Source: Macrococcus sp. 19Msa1099
Lineage (GTDB): Bacteria > Bacillota > Bacilli > Staphylococcales > Staphylococcaceae
DNA: 64,000 nucleotides
Direction: 5' to 3'
NCBI GenBank assembly: GCA_019357535.2
Contig: CP079955.1
Span: forward strand, 124,001 to 188,000
Shown here: in pieces, positions 1-8,380 of the stretch
Layout of the letters: each line of letters begins with the position of its first letter
Numbering within the stretch: the first letter of the stretch is position 1
Position numbers and translations under genes: made by a program
Notes under the pieces: generated by a model
What the model was told of the DNA's origin: nothing
Database searches by the model: none
Seen by the model: the letters and a program-made list of their open reading frames with translations, nothing else

Positions 1-136
1 ACTGATCAACCATAAATCCGCCAAACGTTAATATAACTTCTGATGGAATCGGGGGGAACACATTTTCAAGTAGGATGAGTAAGAACACACCAAAGTAACC
101 GAACTGTTCCATGACATCCATAATCCATTGCTGCAT
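1..136 (-). CDS. DedA-family membrane protein, N-terminal part (cut by window edge)
   Basis: The reverse strand encodes the first 45 residues of a DedA-type protein: a short amphipathic start (MQQWIMDVMEQFGYFG), then a hydrophobic stretch leading into the family hallmark ENVFPPIPSE and GGFM. DedA proteins are multi-span inner-membrane proteins; several are lipid flippases or support proton-motive-force homeostasis. The ATG at 136-134 was chosen because GGAGGC lies 4 bases upstream (146-141); an in-frame ATG at 148 would sit on top of that site. The gene runs off the left end, so the C-terminal two thirds are not visible. Confidence 0.85.
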   Translation of the reverse strand, partial: MQQWIMDVMEQFGYFGVFLLILLENVFPPIPSEVILTFGGFMVDQ

Positions 137-309
137 AATAGCCTCCATATAATTCTGTATAAAAGTAATATAACCCAAATGTTTAGGTTTATAAAACGAA
201 AACAAATAGGTATGGCAACGATTTTAAGTGATTTAAAACAAATCGATATCATAAATAGGATAGAAAAGGGTATATTTAAAACAAATAAAAATTATTTTAG
301 GAGGATATT

Positions 310-639
310 ATGGCACAATTTAGAAAAATATCAGAAGAAGAGTTATTTCCAACGGAACAATTAGGACCAGAAATCGAAGGGACGGTATTATTCCCGACAC
401 CTAATGGTATGAGTGAATTGCAGGGTGCGTACATTGCAACAAGTGAACGTTTATTTATGAATGTTGATATGGGAGAGCGTGTTTATGAACGAGTGGTTGG
501 CATGCATGAAATTCACGGAGTTGCAAGTGAAGAGGATACATTGACTATAACGTTCGATATTGGACCGATTAAGATGGTGAATTTAAATGCTGAAGAATTG
601 CGAGTTTTTACTGACTTTCTACAAAGTTATATTAAATAA
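310..639 (+). CDS. Conserved hypothetical protein, possibly PH-domain-like
   Basis: This is a 109-residue soluble protein with no signal peptide or membrane segment. It has an alternating beta-strand pattern (EGTVLFPT, ELQGAYIATSERLF, EDTLTITFDIGPIKMVNL) ending in a helix (AEELRVFTDFLQSYIK), an arrangement reminiscent of bacterial PH-like domains. A strong Shine-Dalgarno sequence (AGGAGG, 299-304) precedes the ATG. It stands alone between the divergent dedA fragment and the Fem-like gene. I do not recognise a specific function; the PH-like fold is a guess from the strand pattern. Confidence 0.7.
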   Translation: MAQFRKISEEELFPTEQLGPEIEGTVLFPTPNGMSELQGAYIATSERLFMNVDMGERVYERVVGMHEIHGVASEEDTLTITFDIGPIKMVNLNAEELRVFTDFLQSYIK

Positions 640-732
640 ATGATTTCAAAGCAGAGTATATGGTATCTCTGTCGTTTTCATGTAGTGAATGTTATATTAA
701 TAATAAACAGTTAAATAGAGAGGGAGTACAAG

Positions 733-1971
733 ATGAAGTTTTGCGAGTTACAACCAGATGAATTTGAATCCTTTGTGAATGAGCATTTCAGTCATTACAC
801 ACAATCAAGAATTCATTACGATTATAAAGTTGAGCATAATGAACCTGTACATATTGTTGGGGTTAAAGAGGGAGATGAAGTACTTGCTGCATGTCTATTA
901 ACGAGTGCACGCGCTTTTAAGTACTTTAACTATTTCTACTCGCATCGTGGTCCTGTGATGGATTATTCAAATAAGGTGCTTGTTGATTTATTCTACACAG
1001 AGCTAAGAAAGTATTTAAAATCACATAATGGTTTATTTGCATTGATAGATCCACATATTATTATGAACTATAGAGATCACGACGGTAATATTACGGAGTC
1101 AAATGATGTGGAAGGCTTTATTGGACAGATGGAAGGTTTAGGGTACCACCATCGTGGATTCCCAGTTGGGTATTCTAATGATTCACAAGCCAGATTCTTA
1201 TCAGTGCTTAATCTTGAAGGTAAATCTGAAGATGAATTATTAAAGGAAATGGAATATAAAACGAGACGTAATATTAAGAAAACGTATGAGATGGGTGTTC
1301 GTTTAAGAGATTTATCGGTTGAAGAAACAGATAAATTCTTTGAATTATTTCAGATGGCTGAAGATAAACATGGTTTCTCGTTCAGAGACTTTGATTACTT
1401 CGTTAAGATGCAAAAGATATACAAAGATCAATGTAGGCTTGTATTAAGTTACATTGATTTAGATGAGCATCTTGATATTCTGCATAAAGATTTAAAACAG
1501 AAAGAAAACGAATATAATAAAGAGAAATTGAAGTTGGATGAAAACCCTGGCTTCAGAAAATTACGTAATAAAGTTGATCAGCTTTCCAAAGCAGTTGATA
1601 AAGAGAAGAAGAAAGTTGCAGAAATTGAATCTTTAAAGCAGACAGATGGCAGAATTCTTCACTTAGCAAGTGCATTGTATATTCATAATGAACATGAATT
1701 ATATTATTTATCAAGTGGTTCTAATCCTAAGTATAATCAATTTATGGGGCCCTATAATATGATGTTTGAAATGATTAAGTATGCCAAGAGCCTGAATTTA
1801 AAAACTTATAATTTTTATGGTGTAACGGGTGTATTCACTGAAGATGCTGAAGATTATGGTGTACTTAAATTTAAGAAAGGCTTCAATGCACATATTGAAG
1901 AATATATTGGAGACTTTATTTTACCCCTTAGCCCGTTTTATAAATTATACGAACTAAAACAGAAACTCTAA
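733..1971 (+). CDS. FemA/FemB-family peptidoglycan interpeptide-bridge aminoacyltransferase
   Basis: At 412 residues it matches the Fem family length. These non-ribosomal peptidyltransferases use aminoacyl-tRNA to add residues to the lysine side chain of lipid II. The two GNAT-like domains are split by an antiparallel helical arm at about residues 243-302, rich in Lys, Glu and Leu as in FemA/FemB. Recognisable segments are HRGPVMDYSN (71-80), VLNLEGKS, the TDGRILHLAS return strand, NQFMGPYNM, and the C-terminal FYGVTG...EDYGV.KFKKGFN block. The wording resembles FemB or FmhA more than FmhB. It is not in a femAB tandem here, so it may be an accessory Fem-like factor, and I assign no symbol. 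RBS GAGAGGGAG precedes the ATG. Confidence 0.88.
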   Translation: MKFCELQPDEFESFVNEHFSHYTQSRIHYDYKVEHNEPVHIVGVKEGDEVLAACLLTSARAFKYFNYFYSHRGPVMDYSNKVLVDLFYTELRKYLKSHNGLFALIDPHIIMNYRDHDGNITESNDVEGFIGQMEGLGYHHRGFPVGYSNDSQARFLSVLNLEGKSEDELLKEMEYKTRRNIKKTYEMGVRLRDLSVEETDKFFELFQMAEDKHGFSFRDFDYFVKMQKIYKDQCRLVLSYIDLDEHLDILHKDLKQKENEYNKEKLKLDENPGFRKLRNKVDQLSKAVDKEKKKVAEIESLKQTDGRILHLASALYIHNEHELYYLSSGSNPKYNQFMGPYNMMFEMIKYAKSLNLKTYNFYGVTGVFTEDAEDYGVLKFKKGFNAHIEEYIGDFILPLSPFYKLYELKQKL

Positions 1972-1973
1972 TT

Positions 1974-2008
1974 AATAAGCCGATACTTCTTAGAAGTATC
2001 GGCTTATT
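1974..2008. terminator. Bidirectional terminator between the fem-like gene and deoD
   Basis: A perfect 16-base-pair inverted repeat (1974-1989 and 1993-2008) with a 3-base loop lies between two convergent genes. A/T-rich outer arms supply a U tract on either strand. Confidence 0.85.
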
Positions 2009-2019
2009 GATCTATTGTA

Positions 2020-2736
2020 TTACTCTACGATTTCTAATGCGATTTCCATCATATTAGTGAATGATGTTTGACGCTCTTCAGGTGTCGTTTCTTCGTGTGT
2101 TAGTAAGTGGTCGCTTACTGTGAAGATTCCAAGTGCACGAACGTCTCCACCAGCATAAGCAGCATTCATGTATAATCCTGCAGATTCCATTTCAACAGCT
2201 AAGATGCCCATTGAACGCCATTTATCAGTTGCGTCTTCATTCGCATTGTAGAAGATATCTGATGATAATACGTTACCAACGTGACTGACAGCACCTTTTT
2301 CATCAGCTAATTGTTTCGCACGTGCAAGTAAATCGAAGTTAGCGATTGGTGCGAAGTGACCAGGTAGTCCGTATTGCGCCACGTAGTTAGAGTCCGTTGA
2401 TGCACCTTGAGCAATGATAATATCGTATACGTTAATATCTTCTTGCATTGCGCCACAAGAACCTACACGAATTAAATTTTTCACACCAAAGGTATGAATC
2501 AATTCATAAGAATAGATGCCGATAGACGGAATCCCCATACCAGTACCCATAACTGAGATACGCTTTCCTTTATAAGTTCCAGTGTATCCGAACATATTAC
2601 GTACTTCATTAAATTGAACAACGTCTTCTAAATATGTGTCTGCAATAAACTTAGCGCGAAGTGGATCTCCAGGTAAGAGAATTGTTTCTGCGATTGGATT
2701 GTTTTCTGGTTTAATGTGTGGTGTTGATTTAGACAT
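2020..2736 (-). CDS. deoD: Purine-nucleoside phosphorylase (DeoD type)
   Basis: A 238-residue hexameric-type purine nucleoside phosphorylase, which cleaves (deoxy)nucleosides with phosphate to free base and (deoxy)ribose 1-phosphate in cytoplasmic purine salvage. Visible hallmarks are the phosphate-binding GDPLRAK at residues 23-29, the GTGMGIPS loop, the RVGSCGA strand, the substrate-binding VEMESAGLY and the catalytic SDH near residue 207. Length and motifs are normal for DeoD, and the gene looks intact. The start is supported by AAAGGAG just upstream on the reverse strand. It is apparently monocistronic: no deoC or deoB is adjacent. Confidence 0.96.
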   Translation of the reverse strand: MSKSTPHIKPENNPIAETILLPGDPLRAKFIADTYLEDVVQFNEVRNMFGYTGTYKGKRISVMGTGMGIPSIGIYSYELIHTFGVKNLIRVGSCGAMQEDINVYDIIIAQGASTDSNYVAQYGLPGHFAPIANFDLLARAKQLADEKGAVSHVGNVLSSDIFYNANEDATDKWRSMGILAVEMESAGLYMNAAYAGGDVRALGIFTVSDHLLTHEETTPEERQTSFTNMMEIALEIVE

Positions 2737-2841
2737 TATATTTTCTCCTTTAATAAATATATTTGAACACTTTCAGTCTACCTTACAATGCTATCTTCTT
2801 TCAAGCAAAGGTATTATAAAGTGTAGGTTTATAGAGATTTA

Positions 2842-3519
2842 TTATTTTCTTAATAGTTGTGTGGCGATCATCATGAAGAATGACATCACAATCATTATGA
2901 AAACCCAGGCGTATGCAAGATGCAAATCATTATTTTCAATTGCTACATATATTGCTGTCGGCATCGTCTCGGTAACACCAGGTATATTGCCGGCGAATAT
3001 AAGTGTTGCACCGAACTCTCCGATTGCGCGTGCAAAGGCTAACAAAGTTCCAGTTAGCAAGGCCGCTCTCGATAAAGGTAAAGTAATATGTGTAAACATG
3101 CGAAACTTTGAAGCGCCATCAAGCTGGGCAACATGATATAAATTTTCCGGAATCTGTTCTATACCTATTTTTATTGATTGATACATTAATGGTAAAGCGA
3201 CAAGAGTAGATGCGGTAATAGCGGCATAAATTGTAAAGATAATTGGCTGGTGAAAGAGTAGGTCTATAAATCTCCCCATTACGCTTTGTTTACCAAATAA
3301 GATGAGCAGTAAAAATCCTACAACGGTTGGAGGAAGTACCATTGGCATCATAATGATAGCTTCTAAAATCGTCTTTCCTTTAAAATATTTCCTGGATAAT
3401 AAATAATGTAATAAAAGTGCCAATACGAAACTTAATATTGTTGCACTCACTGCGACTTTGAGCGAGATGATTATGGGTGATATAAAGTTTTCGTCATTTA
3501 ATAAACTGGATAAAGTCAT
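2842..3519 (-). CDS. modB: Molybdate ABC transporter permease ModB, without modA or modC
   Basis: A 225-residue integral membrane protein with about five membrane segments. It carries the ABC-permease EAA loop near its middle (IPENLYHVAQLDGAS, then ITLPLSR) and the ModB-typical AFARAIGEFGATLIFAGNIPG segment. It would form the channel of the molybdate importer that feeds the cofactor needed by nitrate reductase encoded about 5 kb away. Normally modA, modB and modC are contiguous; here deoD lies downstream and a divergent flavoprotein gene upstream, so binding protein and ATPase are missing from the locus. The Shine-Dalgarno sequence is weak (AGGA). The protein itself looks full length. Confidence 0.9.
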   Translation of the reverse strand: MTLSSLLNDENFISPIIISLKVAVSATILSFVLALLLHYLLSRKYFKGKTILEAIIMMPMVLPPTVVGFLLLILFGKQSVMGRFIDLLFHQPIIFTIYAAITASTLVALPLMYQSIKIGIEQIPENLYHVAQLDGASKFRMFTHITLPLSRAALLTGTLLAFARAIGEFGATLIFAGNIPGVTETMPTAIYVAIENNDLHLAYAWVFIMIVMSFFMMIATQLLRK

Positions 3520-3641
3520 ATTTTTCGTCCTAATTGTTAATTTGTTAATATCATTATATATGATTATATGAATACACGCTTATCGAAAATGATAGTTGTA
3601 AATAAAAGTGTTACAATTTCAATGAGAGGAGAATGACAGCA

Positions 3642-4799
3642 ATGGAAAATGAATTATTTCTTGAAAGCAGCATCGAATTAAAATGGAAAGCATTATTCGA
3701 AGCAAACAGAGAGTGGTTAGAACGAACGGCCGCAGAAGCTGATAAAAAAGGAGTGCTTAACAATCAGCTTATCGATTGGTTGATTAAACATGAGTATCAC
3801 ATGCTAACTTTGCCTGTTGAACATGGTGGTGCTGGGTGTAATATTAAAGAACTTATCGTGATTCAGTCTTTACTTGGATATTATGATGAATCAACAGCCT
3901 TATCCATTGGTTGGCATCTTGGTGTTGTGGGAGAAGTATTTGAGTTAAACCTCTGGTCGGAAGAGATGATGTTGCAATTTGCTGAAGACGTAAAAAAGGG
4001 TGCGATCACGAATCGCGTTGTATCTGAAAGCGAGATGGGAAGCCCGACGCGAGGAGGTCGTCCTTCTACGAACGCGGTACATGCTGGAGATAAGTATGTA
4101 ATTAATGGCACTAAGACCTTTGCATCCATGAGTCATCGTCTGACGCACATGCTTGTAGGAGCTTACGATACTGAAGCGTCTGCTATGGGGTTCTATTATG
4201 TTCCAGCTGACAGTGCAGGTATTGAAATCGTTGAAACATGGGATACGTTAGGGATGCGTGCAACGGCTAGCCATGATGTCATTTTTAATGATGTGAACAT
4301 CAATGAACGCAACAGAGTTGAAATTAATAAAGAAAAGCTTGCGAATCCATGGTTGATGCATATTCCGGCAGTTTATCTCGGTCTTGCACAACGTGCGCTA
4401 GATGAAGCAGTACAATTCAGTAAAACGTATCAACCAAACTCTTTGCAGACGACCATCAGTGAACTTCCTCATATTCAGGATAAACTCGCTAAAATGGAGA
4501 TGCTGATGATGCAGTCTCGTCATTTCATTTATCATGCATGCGATATGCACTTGGAAGGTAAGACAGAACATCTCGGACTTACATTCCAGCTGTCAAAACA
4601 TATCATTGTCAATAATGGACTTGAAATTATTGATTTAGCAATGCGCGTATTAGGGGCAAAGAGCCTGGAACGTACAAGAATATTAGAAAGAATATTAAGG
4701 TCGATGAGAGCAGGCCTGCATAATCCACCGATGGATGATGCTGTTGAACGCAATATTGTGACTCAATTATTAAAAACACATGAAATCAATGCGCATTAA
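3642..4799 (+). CDS. Acyl-CoA dehydrogenase-family flavoprotein
   Basis: A cytoplasmic acyl-CoA-dehydrogenase-fold protein of 385 residues. The N-terminal helical domain contains LPVEHGGAG, the central beta domain has ESEMGSPTRGG and KYVINGTKTFASMSH, followed by DTLGMRATASHDVIF, and the C-terminal four-helix domain has LGAKSLERTRILERILRSMRAG. This wording resembles the SfnB/DszC-like branch (flavin-dependent monooxygenase-like) as much as true beta-oxidation enzymes, so the substrate is unknown. I prefer the ATG at 3642 because GAGAGGAG ends 10 bases upstream; the in-frame ATG at 3633 is only 1 base from it. No beta-oxidation genes are nearby. Confidence 0.8.
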   Translation: MENELFLESSIELKWKALFEANREWLERTAAEADKKGVLNNQLIDWLIKHEYHMLTLPVEHGGAGCNIKELIVIQSLLGYYDESTALSIGWHLGVVGEVFELNLWSEEMMLQFAEDVKKGAITNRVVSESEMGSPTRGGRPSTNAVHAGDKYVINGTKTFASMSHRLTHMLVGAYDTEASAMGFYYVPADSAGIEIVETWDTLGMRATASHDVIFNDVNINERNRVEINKEKLANPWLMHIPAVYLGLAQRALDEAVQFSKTYQPNSLQTTISELPHIQDKLAKMEMLMMQSRHFIYHACDMHLEGKTEHLGLTFQLSKHIIVNNGLEIIDLAMRVLGAKSLERTRILERILRSMRAGLHNPPMDDAVERNIVTQLLKTHEINAH

Positions 4800-4821
4800 C
4801 GCATTGATTTCATGTGTTTTT
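4772..4821. terminator. Long bidirectional terminator overlapping the 3' end of the flavoprotein gene
   Basis: A perfect 22-base-pair stem (4772-4793 with 4800-4821) has a 6-base loop containing the stop codon. It ends in a T run on the plus strand and is A-rich at the other end, fitting termination of both convergent genes. Confidence 0.85.
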
Positions 4822-5724
4822 TTGTACTTTTTTTTCTTTAGAATTAATGATGGATATAAAGAGGACGACACCTAATATAATAATCATTCCAATAATCTGA
4901 ATAAAATTAAATGGCTGTTTCAGCCAAAGGATACTCACGATAATAGCGGTAAGTGGTTCTATACATCCAAGTAATGCAGTAAGTTGTGGATCGATATATT
5001 TCACGCTTAATAAATATAAGAAGAATGCAAGTGCAGTTCCTACGATAATCACAAAGATTAAATATCCGATGGCCACACTTCCCATCGCAAAAGGGTTAAT
5101 ATACCAATGTCTATTGAAAAGACTGATAAATATTCCTGCAAAGAGCATTGCCCATCCAATAATAACTAATGGTTTATTATGAACAAATAGTCGTCCAGCA
5201 TACATTGTGTAGAATGCAGCTGCCACTGCGCTGAGCAATCCCCAGATGATGGCTTTGGGTGGGACGACAACGTTATTAATATTACCACTTGTAAGAAGTA
5301 GAAAAGTCCCGAATGTAGATACAGCGATGACGATAAAATCAATCAACCTAAAATTAATTTTACGTGTGCTAAGCAAATAAATTAAAATGACAATAGGTGC
5401 TAAATACTGTAGTAAAGTAGCGACAGCAGCATTTCCGGCTTCTATTGAGGCAAGAAAAGTATACTGTACTGCAAGCATTCCGAATATTGAATATATAATG
5501 AGATGTATCATAGTATAGCGATCTTTAAAGAGGTTGAAAATATTTTGTTTTCTAATAACAGCAAGTAGCAATAAGAATAATCCACTGAATATTAATCTTA
5601 CAGTAATAAACCAATCAAGAGGAAGTTTAAAAGTCTGGAACATTTGTTGTGATACTGTCCCGCCTACACCCCAGAATATTGCCCCTAATGTAACAAGAAT
5701 GATGCCTTTTGTCGTATTATTCAT
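4810..5724 (-). CDS. EamA-family (DMT) transporter
   Basis: A 304-residue protein with about ten hydrophobic helices arranged as two tandem EamA repeats; the second repeat begins near AIIWGLLSAVAAAFYTMYAGR. The signature ends LGCIEPLTAIIVSILWL and FIQIIGMIIILGVV are typical. DMT proteins usually export metabolites, often amino acids; the substrate cannot be read here. The start is set at the ATG at 5724 because AAGGAGGG lies directly upstream (5737-5730); the open frame extends 20 codons further without an RBS. It diverges from fhuD2, whose Fur box is about 125 bases away. Confidence 0.87.
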   Translation of the reverse strand: MNNTTKGIILVTLGAIFWGVGGTVSQQMFQTFKLPLDWFITVRLIFSGLFLLLLAVIRKQNIFNLFKDRYTMIHLIIYSIFGMLAVQYTFLASIEAGNAAVATLLQYLAPIVILIYLLSTRKINFRLIDFIVIAVSTFGTFLLLTSGNINNVVVPPKAIIWGLLSAVAAAFYTMYAGRLFVHNKPLVIIGWAMLFAGIFISLFNRHWYINPFAMGSVAIGYLIFVIIVGTALAFFLYLLSVKYIDPQLTALLGCIEPLTAIIVSILWLKQPFNFIQIIGMIIILGVVLFISIINSKEKKVQKNT

Positions 5725-5848
5725 GATAGCCCTCCTTAAATTGCATATTACCTCGATTATAGAGATAGAATATATGAAATTCAATGTAATAAAAGATATA
5801 AAAAAGATATTGCTTTTGTCAATGATTGTTCATATAATTAATTGGTAA

Positions 5849-5863
5849 TGATAATCAATATCA
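5849..5863. promoter_or_regulatory. Fur box upstream of fhuD2
   Basis: TGATAATCAATATCA matches the 7-1-7 Fur consensus TGATAATNATTATCA with one mismatch. It lies just before the RBS of the siderophore-binding lipoprotein gene, consistent with iron repression. Confidence 0.8.
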
Positions 5864-5878
5864 ATTGGAGGGAAAGTA

Positions 5879-6790
5879 ATGAAAAAAATATTAGTATTAT
5901 TCATCGTATGTATTATCATGCTCGCAGCATGCGGGAATAAAGATAGCAAGAAAGAGCAAAAAGAAACAACAGTAGAATTTAAAACAGATAGCGGCAAAAC
6001 AATAAAAATTCCAAAAGAACCAAAACGTATCGTTGTTATGGGTGCAAGCTATGTTGGGAATTTAATTGATTTAGGTGTTACTCCGGTTGGAGCAGATCAA
6101 TATGCATTTCAATCTGATATATTAAAGCCGAAGCTTAAGGGTGTAGAACAGTTAAATCCAGGTGATGTTGAGAAAGTCGCTAAACTAAAACCAGATTTAA
6201 TTATTTCATTTGATACTGATAAAGATAATAAGAAGTATGAAAAAATTGCACCAACAATTCCTTTTACATATACAAAGCATGATTATTTAGAAGTACACGA
6301 ATTATTAGGAAAAATTGTTGGTAAAGAAAAAGAAGCAAAAGCATTTGTGGATAAATGGAATAAAGAGACGAAAAAAGATGGTAAAGAAATTAAAAAACAT
6401 CTTGGTGAAGATAAAACTTATTCTATCTTCCAGTTCTTCCAAAAAGAAATCTATGTGTATGGCGATAACTGGGGCCGTGGATCAGAAATTATTTATCAAG
6501 CGTTTGACTTGAAGATGCAGGATAAAATTGTTAAAGATGTTAAACCGACAGGATGGAAGAAAGTTTCTTCTGAAAGTTTGAGTAGTTATGCAGGAGATAT
6601 TGTACTCGTGTCAAGTGATGCAGGGTCTGCTACAAATACAGTAACTGAATCTAATTTGTGGAAGAACATGGATGCAGTTAAAAATAACCGCCTCGTTGAA
6701 TATGATTCTGAAGATTTCTGGTTTAATGATCCAATTTCTTTAGAACATCAAAGAAAAGTTCTGAAAGACAAGTTAATGAATTTGAAATGA
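5879..6790 (+). CDS. fhuD2: Ferric-hydroxamate siderophore-binding lipoprotein (FhuD2-like)
   Basis: A 303-residue lipoprotein with a Sec/lipobox leader (MLAAC, lipidated Cys at about residue 19). It matches recalled S. aureus FhuD2 closely: GDVEKVAKLKPDLIIS, KIVGKEKEAKAF, the ligand-contacting YGDNWGRG and the late WFNDP segment. FhuD2 captures iron(III)-hydroxamates at the outer membrane face and delivers them to FhuBG with FhuC as ATPase. As in S. aureus it is unlinked from fhuCBG, which lies about 34 kb away in this window. A Fur box precedes it and a hairpin terminator follows. Confidence 0.92.
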   Translation: MKKILVLFIVCIIMLAACGNKDSKKEQKETTVEFKTDSGKTIKIPKEPKRIVVMGASYVGNLIDLGVTPVGADQYAFQSDILKPKLKGVEQLNPGDVEKVAKLKPDLIISFDTDKDNKKYEKIAPTIPFTYTKHDYLEVHELLGKIVGKEKEAKAFVDKWNKETKKDGKEIKKHLGEDKTYSIFQFFQKEIYVYGDNWGRGSEIIYQAFDLKMQDKIVKDVKPTGWKKVSSESLSSYAGDIVLVSSDAGSATNTVTESNLWKNMDAVKNNRLVEYDSEDFWFNDPISLEHQRKVLKDKLMNLK

Positions 6791-6792
6791 TG

Positions 6793-6820
6793 AATAGCTG
6801 GATATTCCAGCTATTTTTTT
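6793..6820 (+). terminator. Terminator of fhuD2
   Basis: A 9-base-pair stem (6793-6801 with 6807-6815) with a 5-base loop is followed by a T run, immediately after the fhuD2 stop codon. Confidence 0.85.
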
Positions 6821-6827
6821 ATATCCA

Positions 6828-6858
6828 TTGTTAACTTTTTGTACTAAAAGGTTAACGA
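6828..6858. promoter_or_regulatory. Putative BirA (biotin) operator of bioY
   Basis: TTGTTAAC (6828-6835) and GTTAACGAA (from 6851) form the spaced inverted repeat typical of BirA-biotin operators, 40-70 bases before bioY. The position suggests biotin-dependent repression of biotin uptake. Confidence 0.7.
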
Positions 6859-6901
6859 ATAGTGTAGAATAAGTTTATTCTGTTGAAATGAGGTTTAAGA
6901 A

Positions 6902-7450
6902 ATGAAATTGAAAGATTTAGTGATTATCGCAATGTTTGCAGCTTTAATCTCTGCGATGGGTATTATCCCTCCGATTCCTGTGCCTGGTTTGCCTGTTCCG
7001 ATTGTTCTTCAAAATTTAAGCATAATGCTGGCAGGCTGTTTGTTAGGACGTAAGAAAGGTACGTTTGCTGTATTATTATTCTTGTTGCTTGCAGCAGTGG
7101 GTGCACCTGTATTATCTGGTGGCCGCGGAGGATTCGCATTATTTTTCGGTCCGACAGGTGGCTATTTATTATCATATATTATTGTTGCCTATTTAATCGG
7201 CTTATTTACAGATAAGATGAGACACTTTTCAGTGTGGAAAGTATTTATTGTTAATGCGTTTATCGGTGCAATTTTATGTAATTTAATTGGTGGGGCATTC
7301 ATGGCGCAAAACTTAAAAATAGATCTAATGAAAGCTTATACTTCTGTATTGGTTTTCTTGCCAGGAGATTTTATTAAAGCATTACTTGCAGCACTACTTG
7401 CTGTATCTTTAAGAAAGAACCCACAAATAAAAAGAAGTTTAAATATATAA
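6902..7450 (+). CDS. bioY: Biotin transporter BioY (ECF S component)
   Basis: A 182-residue integral membrane protein with about six hydrophobic segments. Family signatures are PVPGLPVPIVLQNLSIMLAG near the N terminus, LLLAAVGAPVLSGGRGG with the substrate-side FFGPTGGYL, and FLPGDFIKALLAALLA at the end. BioY binds biotin in the membrane and works alone or with the shared ECF energising module, which is not encoded here. The BirA-type operator upstream supports the assignment. It is a single-gene unit ended by a terminator shared with fdhD. Confidence 0.94.
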   Translation: MKLKDLVIIAMFAALISAMGIIPPIPVPGLPVPIVLQNLSIMLAGCLLGRKKGTFAVLLFLLLAAVGAPVLSGGRGGFALFFGPTGGYLLSYIIVAYLIGLFTDKMRHFSVWKVFIVNAFIGAILCNLIGGAFMAQNLKIDLMKAYTSVLVFLPGDFIKALLAALLAVSLRKNPQIKRSLNI

Positions 7451-7479
7451 TAAAAAGCGCTTAATCGGCGCTTTTTATT
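7449..7479. terminator. Bidirectional terminator between bioY and fdhD
   Basis: AATAAAAAGCGC (7449-7460) pairs with GCGCTTTTTATT (7468-7479) across a 7-base loop, with U tracts on both strands, between convergent genes. Confidence 0.85.
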
Positions 7480-7489
7480 ATGCAGAAAT

Positions 7490-8278
7490 TTATATAATTA
7501 AGCGTTCGGGGTGACTGTATACATTAAAGCTATCCTCTCTTATAAATCCAATTGCGGTAATGTTTAAATCATCGGCAAGCTTAATTGCAAGATCTGTCGG
7601 AGCAGATTTACTTAATATTATCCCTACACCAATTTTAGAGGCTTTTATCAGTATCTCAGAAGAGATTCTACCCGAGAATATTAATATTTTATCTTTAATT
7701 GGGATGCGATTTAATATGCAATGCCCATATAGTTTATCCATTGCATTATGTCGACCGATATCTGTGCGGTGTAAGTGGAAGGCATCGCCATCGCTGATTG
7801 CTGCGTTATGTAGGCCTCCCGTTACTTGAAATGCTTTACTTTCACTTTGAAGATGCTGCATCATACGAATGACTTCACTTGGCGTAATCGTCTTCTCAGT
7901 TGTAGATACTTTAGACGTTTGCATATCATTAACAAAATAAAACTGTCTGCTTTTCCCACAGCAAGAACTGATCATACGTTTTGAGTGATTTGCATGAATT
8001 GAATGTATCTCGCGCGTGAGTGTAATATGACATAGTCCTTTAGAATCATCAAGATGGAATTTCTCGATATCGCTAAACTTTCTTATTATACCTTCTGAGG
8101 CTAGAAACCCTATGATAAGTTCTTTCATATAATCAGGTGTACACACTATTGTTGCGAATTCTTCGTTATTGATATAAATCGTTAATGGGAATTCAGTTGC
8201 AATCTGATCATGCTCCTCACGTAATCCGTCACGATTATACTTCAATATATTATTTGTAACATAAACTTCAGGCGTCAT
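7490..8278 (-). CDS. fdhD: Formate dehydrogenase accessory sulfurtransferase FdhD
   Basis: A 262-residue FdhD protein. FdhD moves sulfur from a cysteine desulfurase to the molybdenum cofactor, activating formate dehydrogenase. Seen here are the N-terminal LTIYINNEEFATIVCTPDYMKELIIGFLASEGII block, the cysteine site RMISSCCGKSR (adjacent cysteines instead of the E. coli CxxC spacing) and the family core GGLHNAAI...RTDIGRHNAMDKLYG. No formate dehydrogenase gene is in this window. It diverges from narG, so its promoter shares about 200 bases with the nitrate reductase promoter; the two molybdenum systems may be coregulated. Confidence 0.93.
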   Translation of the reverse strand: MTPEVYVTNNILKYNRDGLREEHDQIATEFPLTIYINNEEFATIVCTPDYMKELIIGFLASEGIIRKFSDIEKFHLDDSKGLCHITLTREIHSIHANHSKRMISSCCGKSRQFYFVNDMQTSKVSTTEKTITPSEVIRMMQHLQSESKAFQVTGGLHNAAISDGDAFHLHRTDIGRHNAMDKLYGHCILNRIPIKDKILIFSGRISSEILIKASKIGVGIILSKSAPTDLAIKLADDLNITAIGFIREDSFNVYSHPERLII

Positions 8279-8380
8279 TATGATTCCCCCTTTAGTTATA
8301 TCATATCAAATTAAGCACATAACGTATTTGACAATTGCTTCAAAATAAAAATTTTGAATATATTATTAAACGGTTATCTA

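Noticed and set aside
2636..3136. A 166-codon plus-strand open frame across deoD and modB
   Set aside because: It is antisense to two well-supported genes and the intergenic gap, with no RBS and no family match.
5534..5848. A 104-codon plus-strand open frame upstream of fhuD2
   Set aside because: It is mostly antisense to the EamA transporter and lacks a start signal; only the regulatory gap is real.
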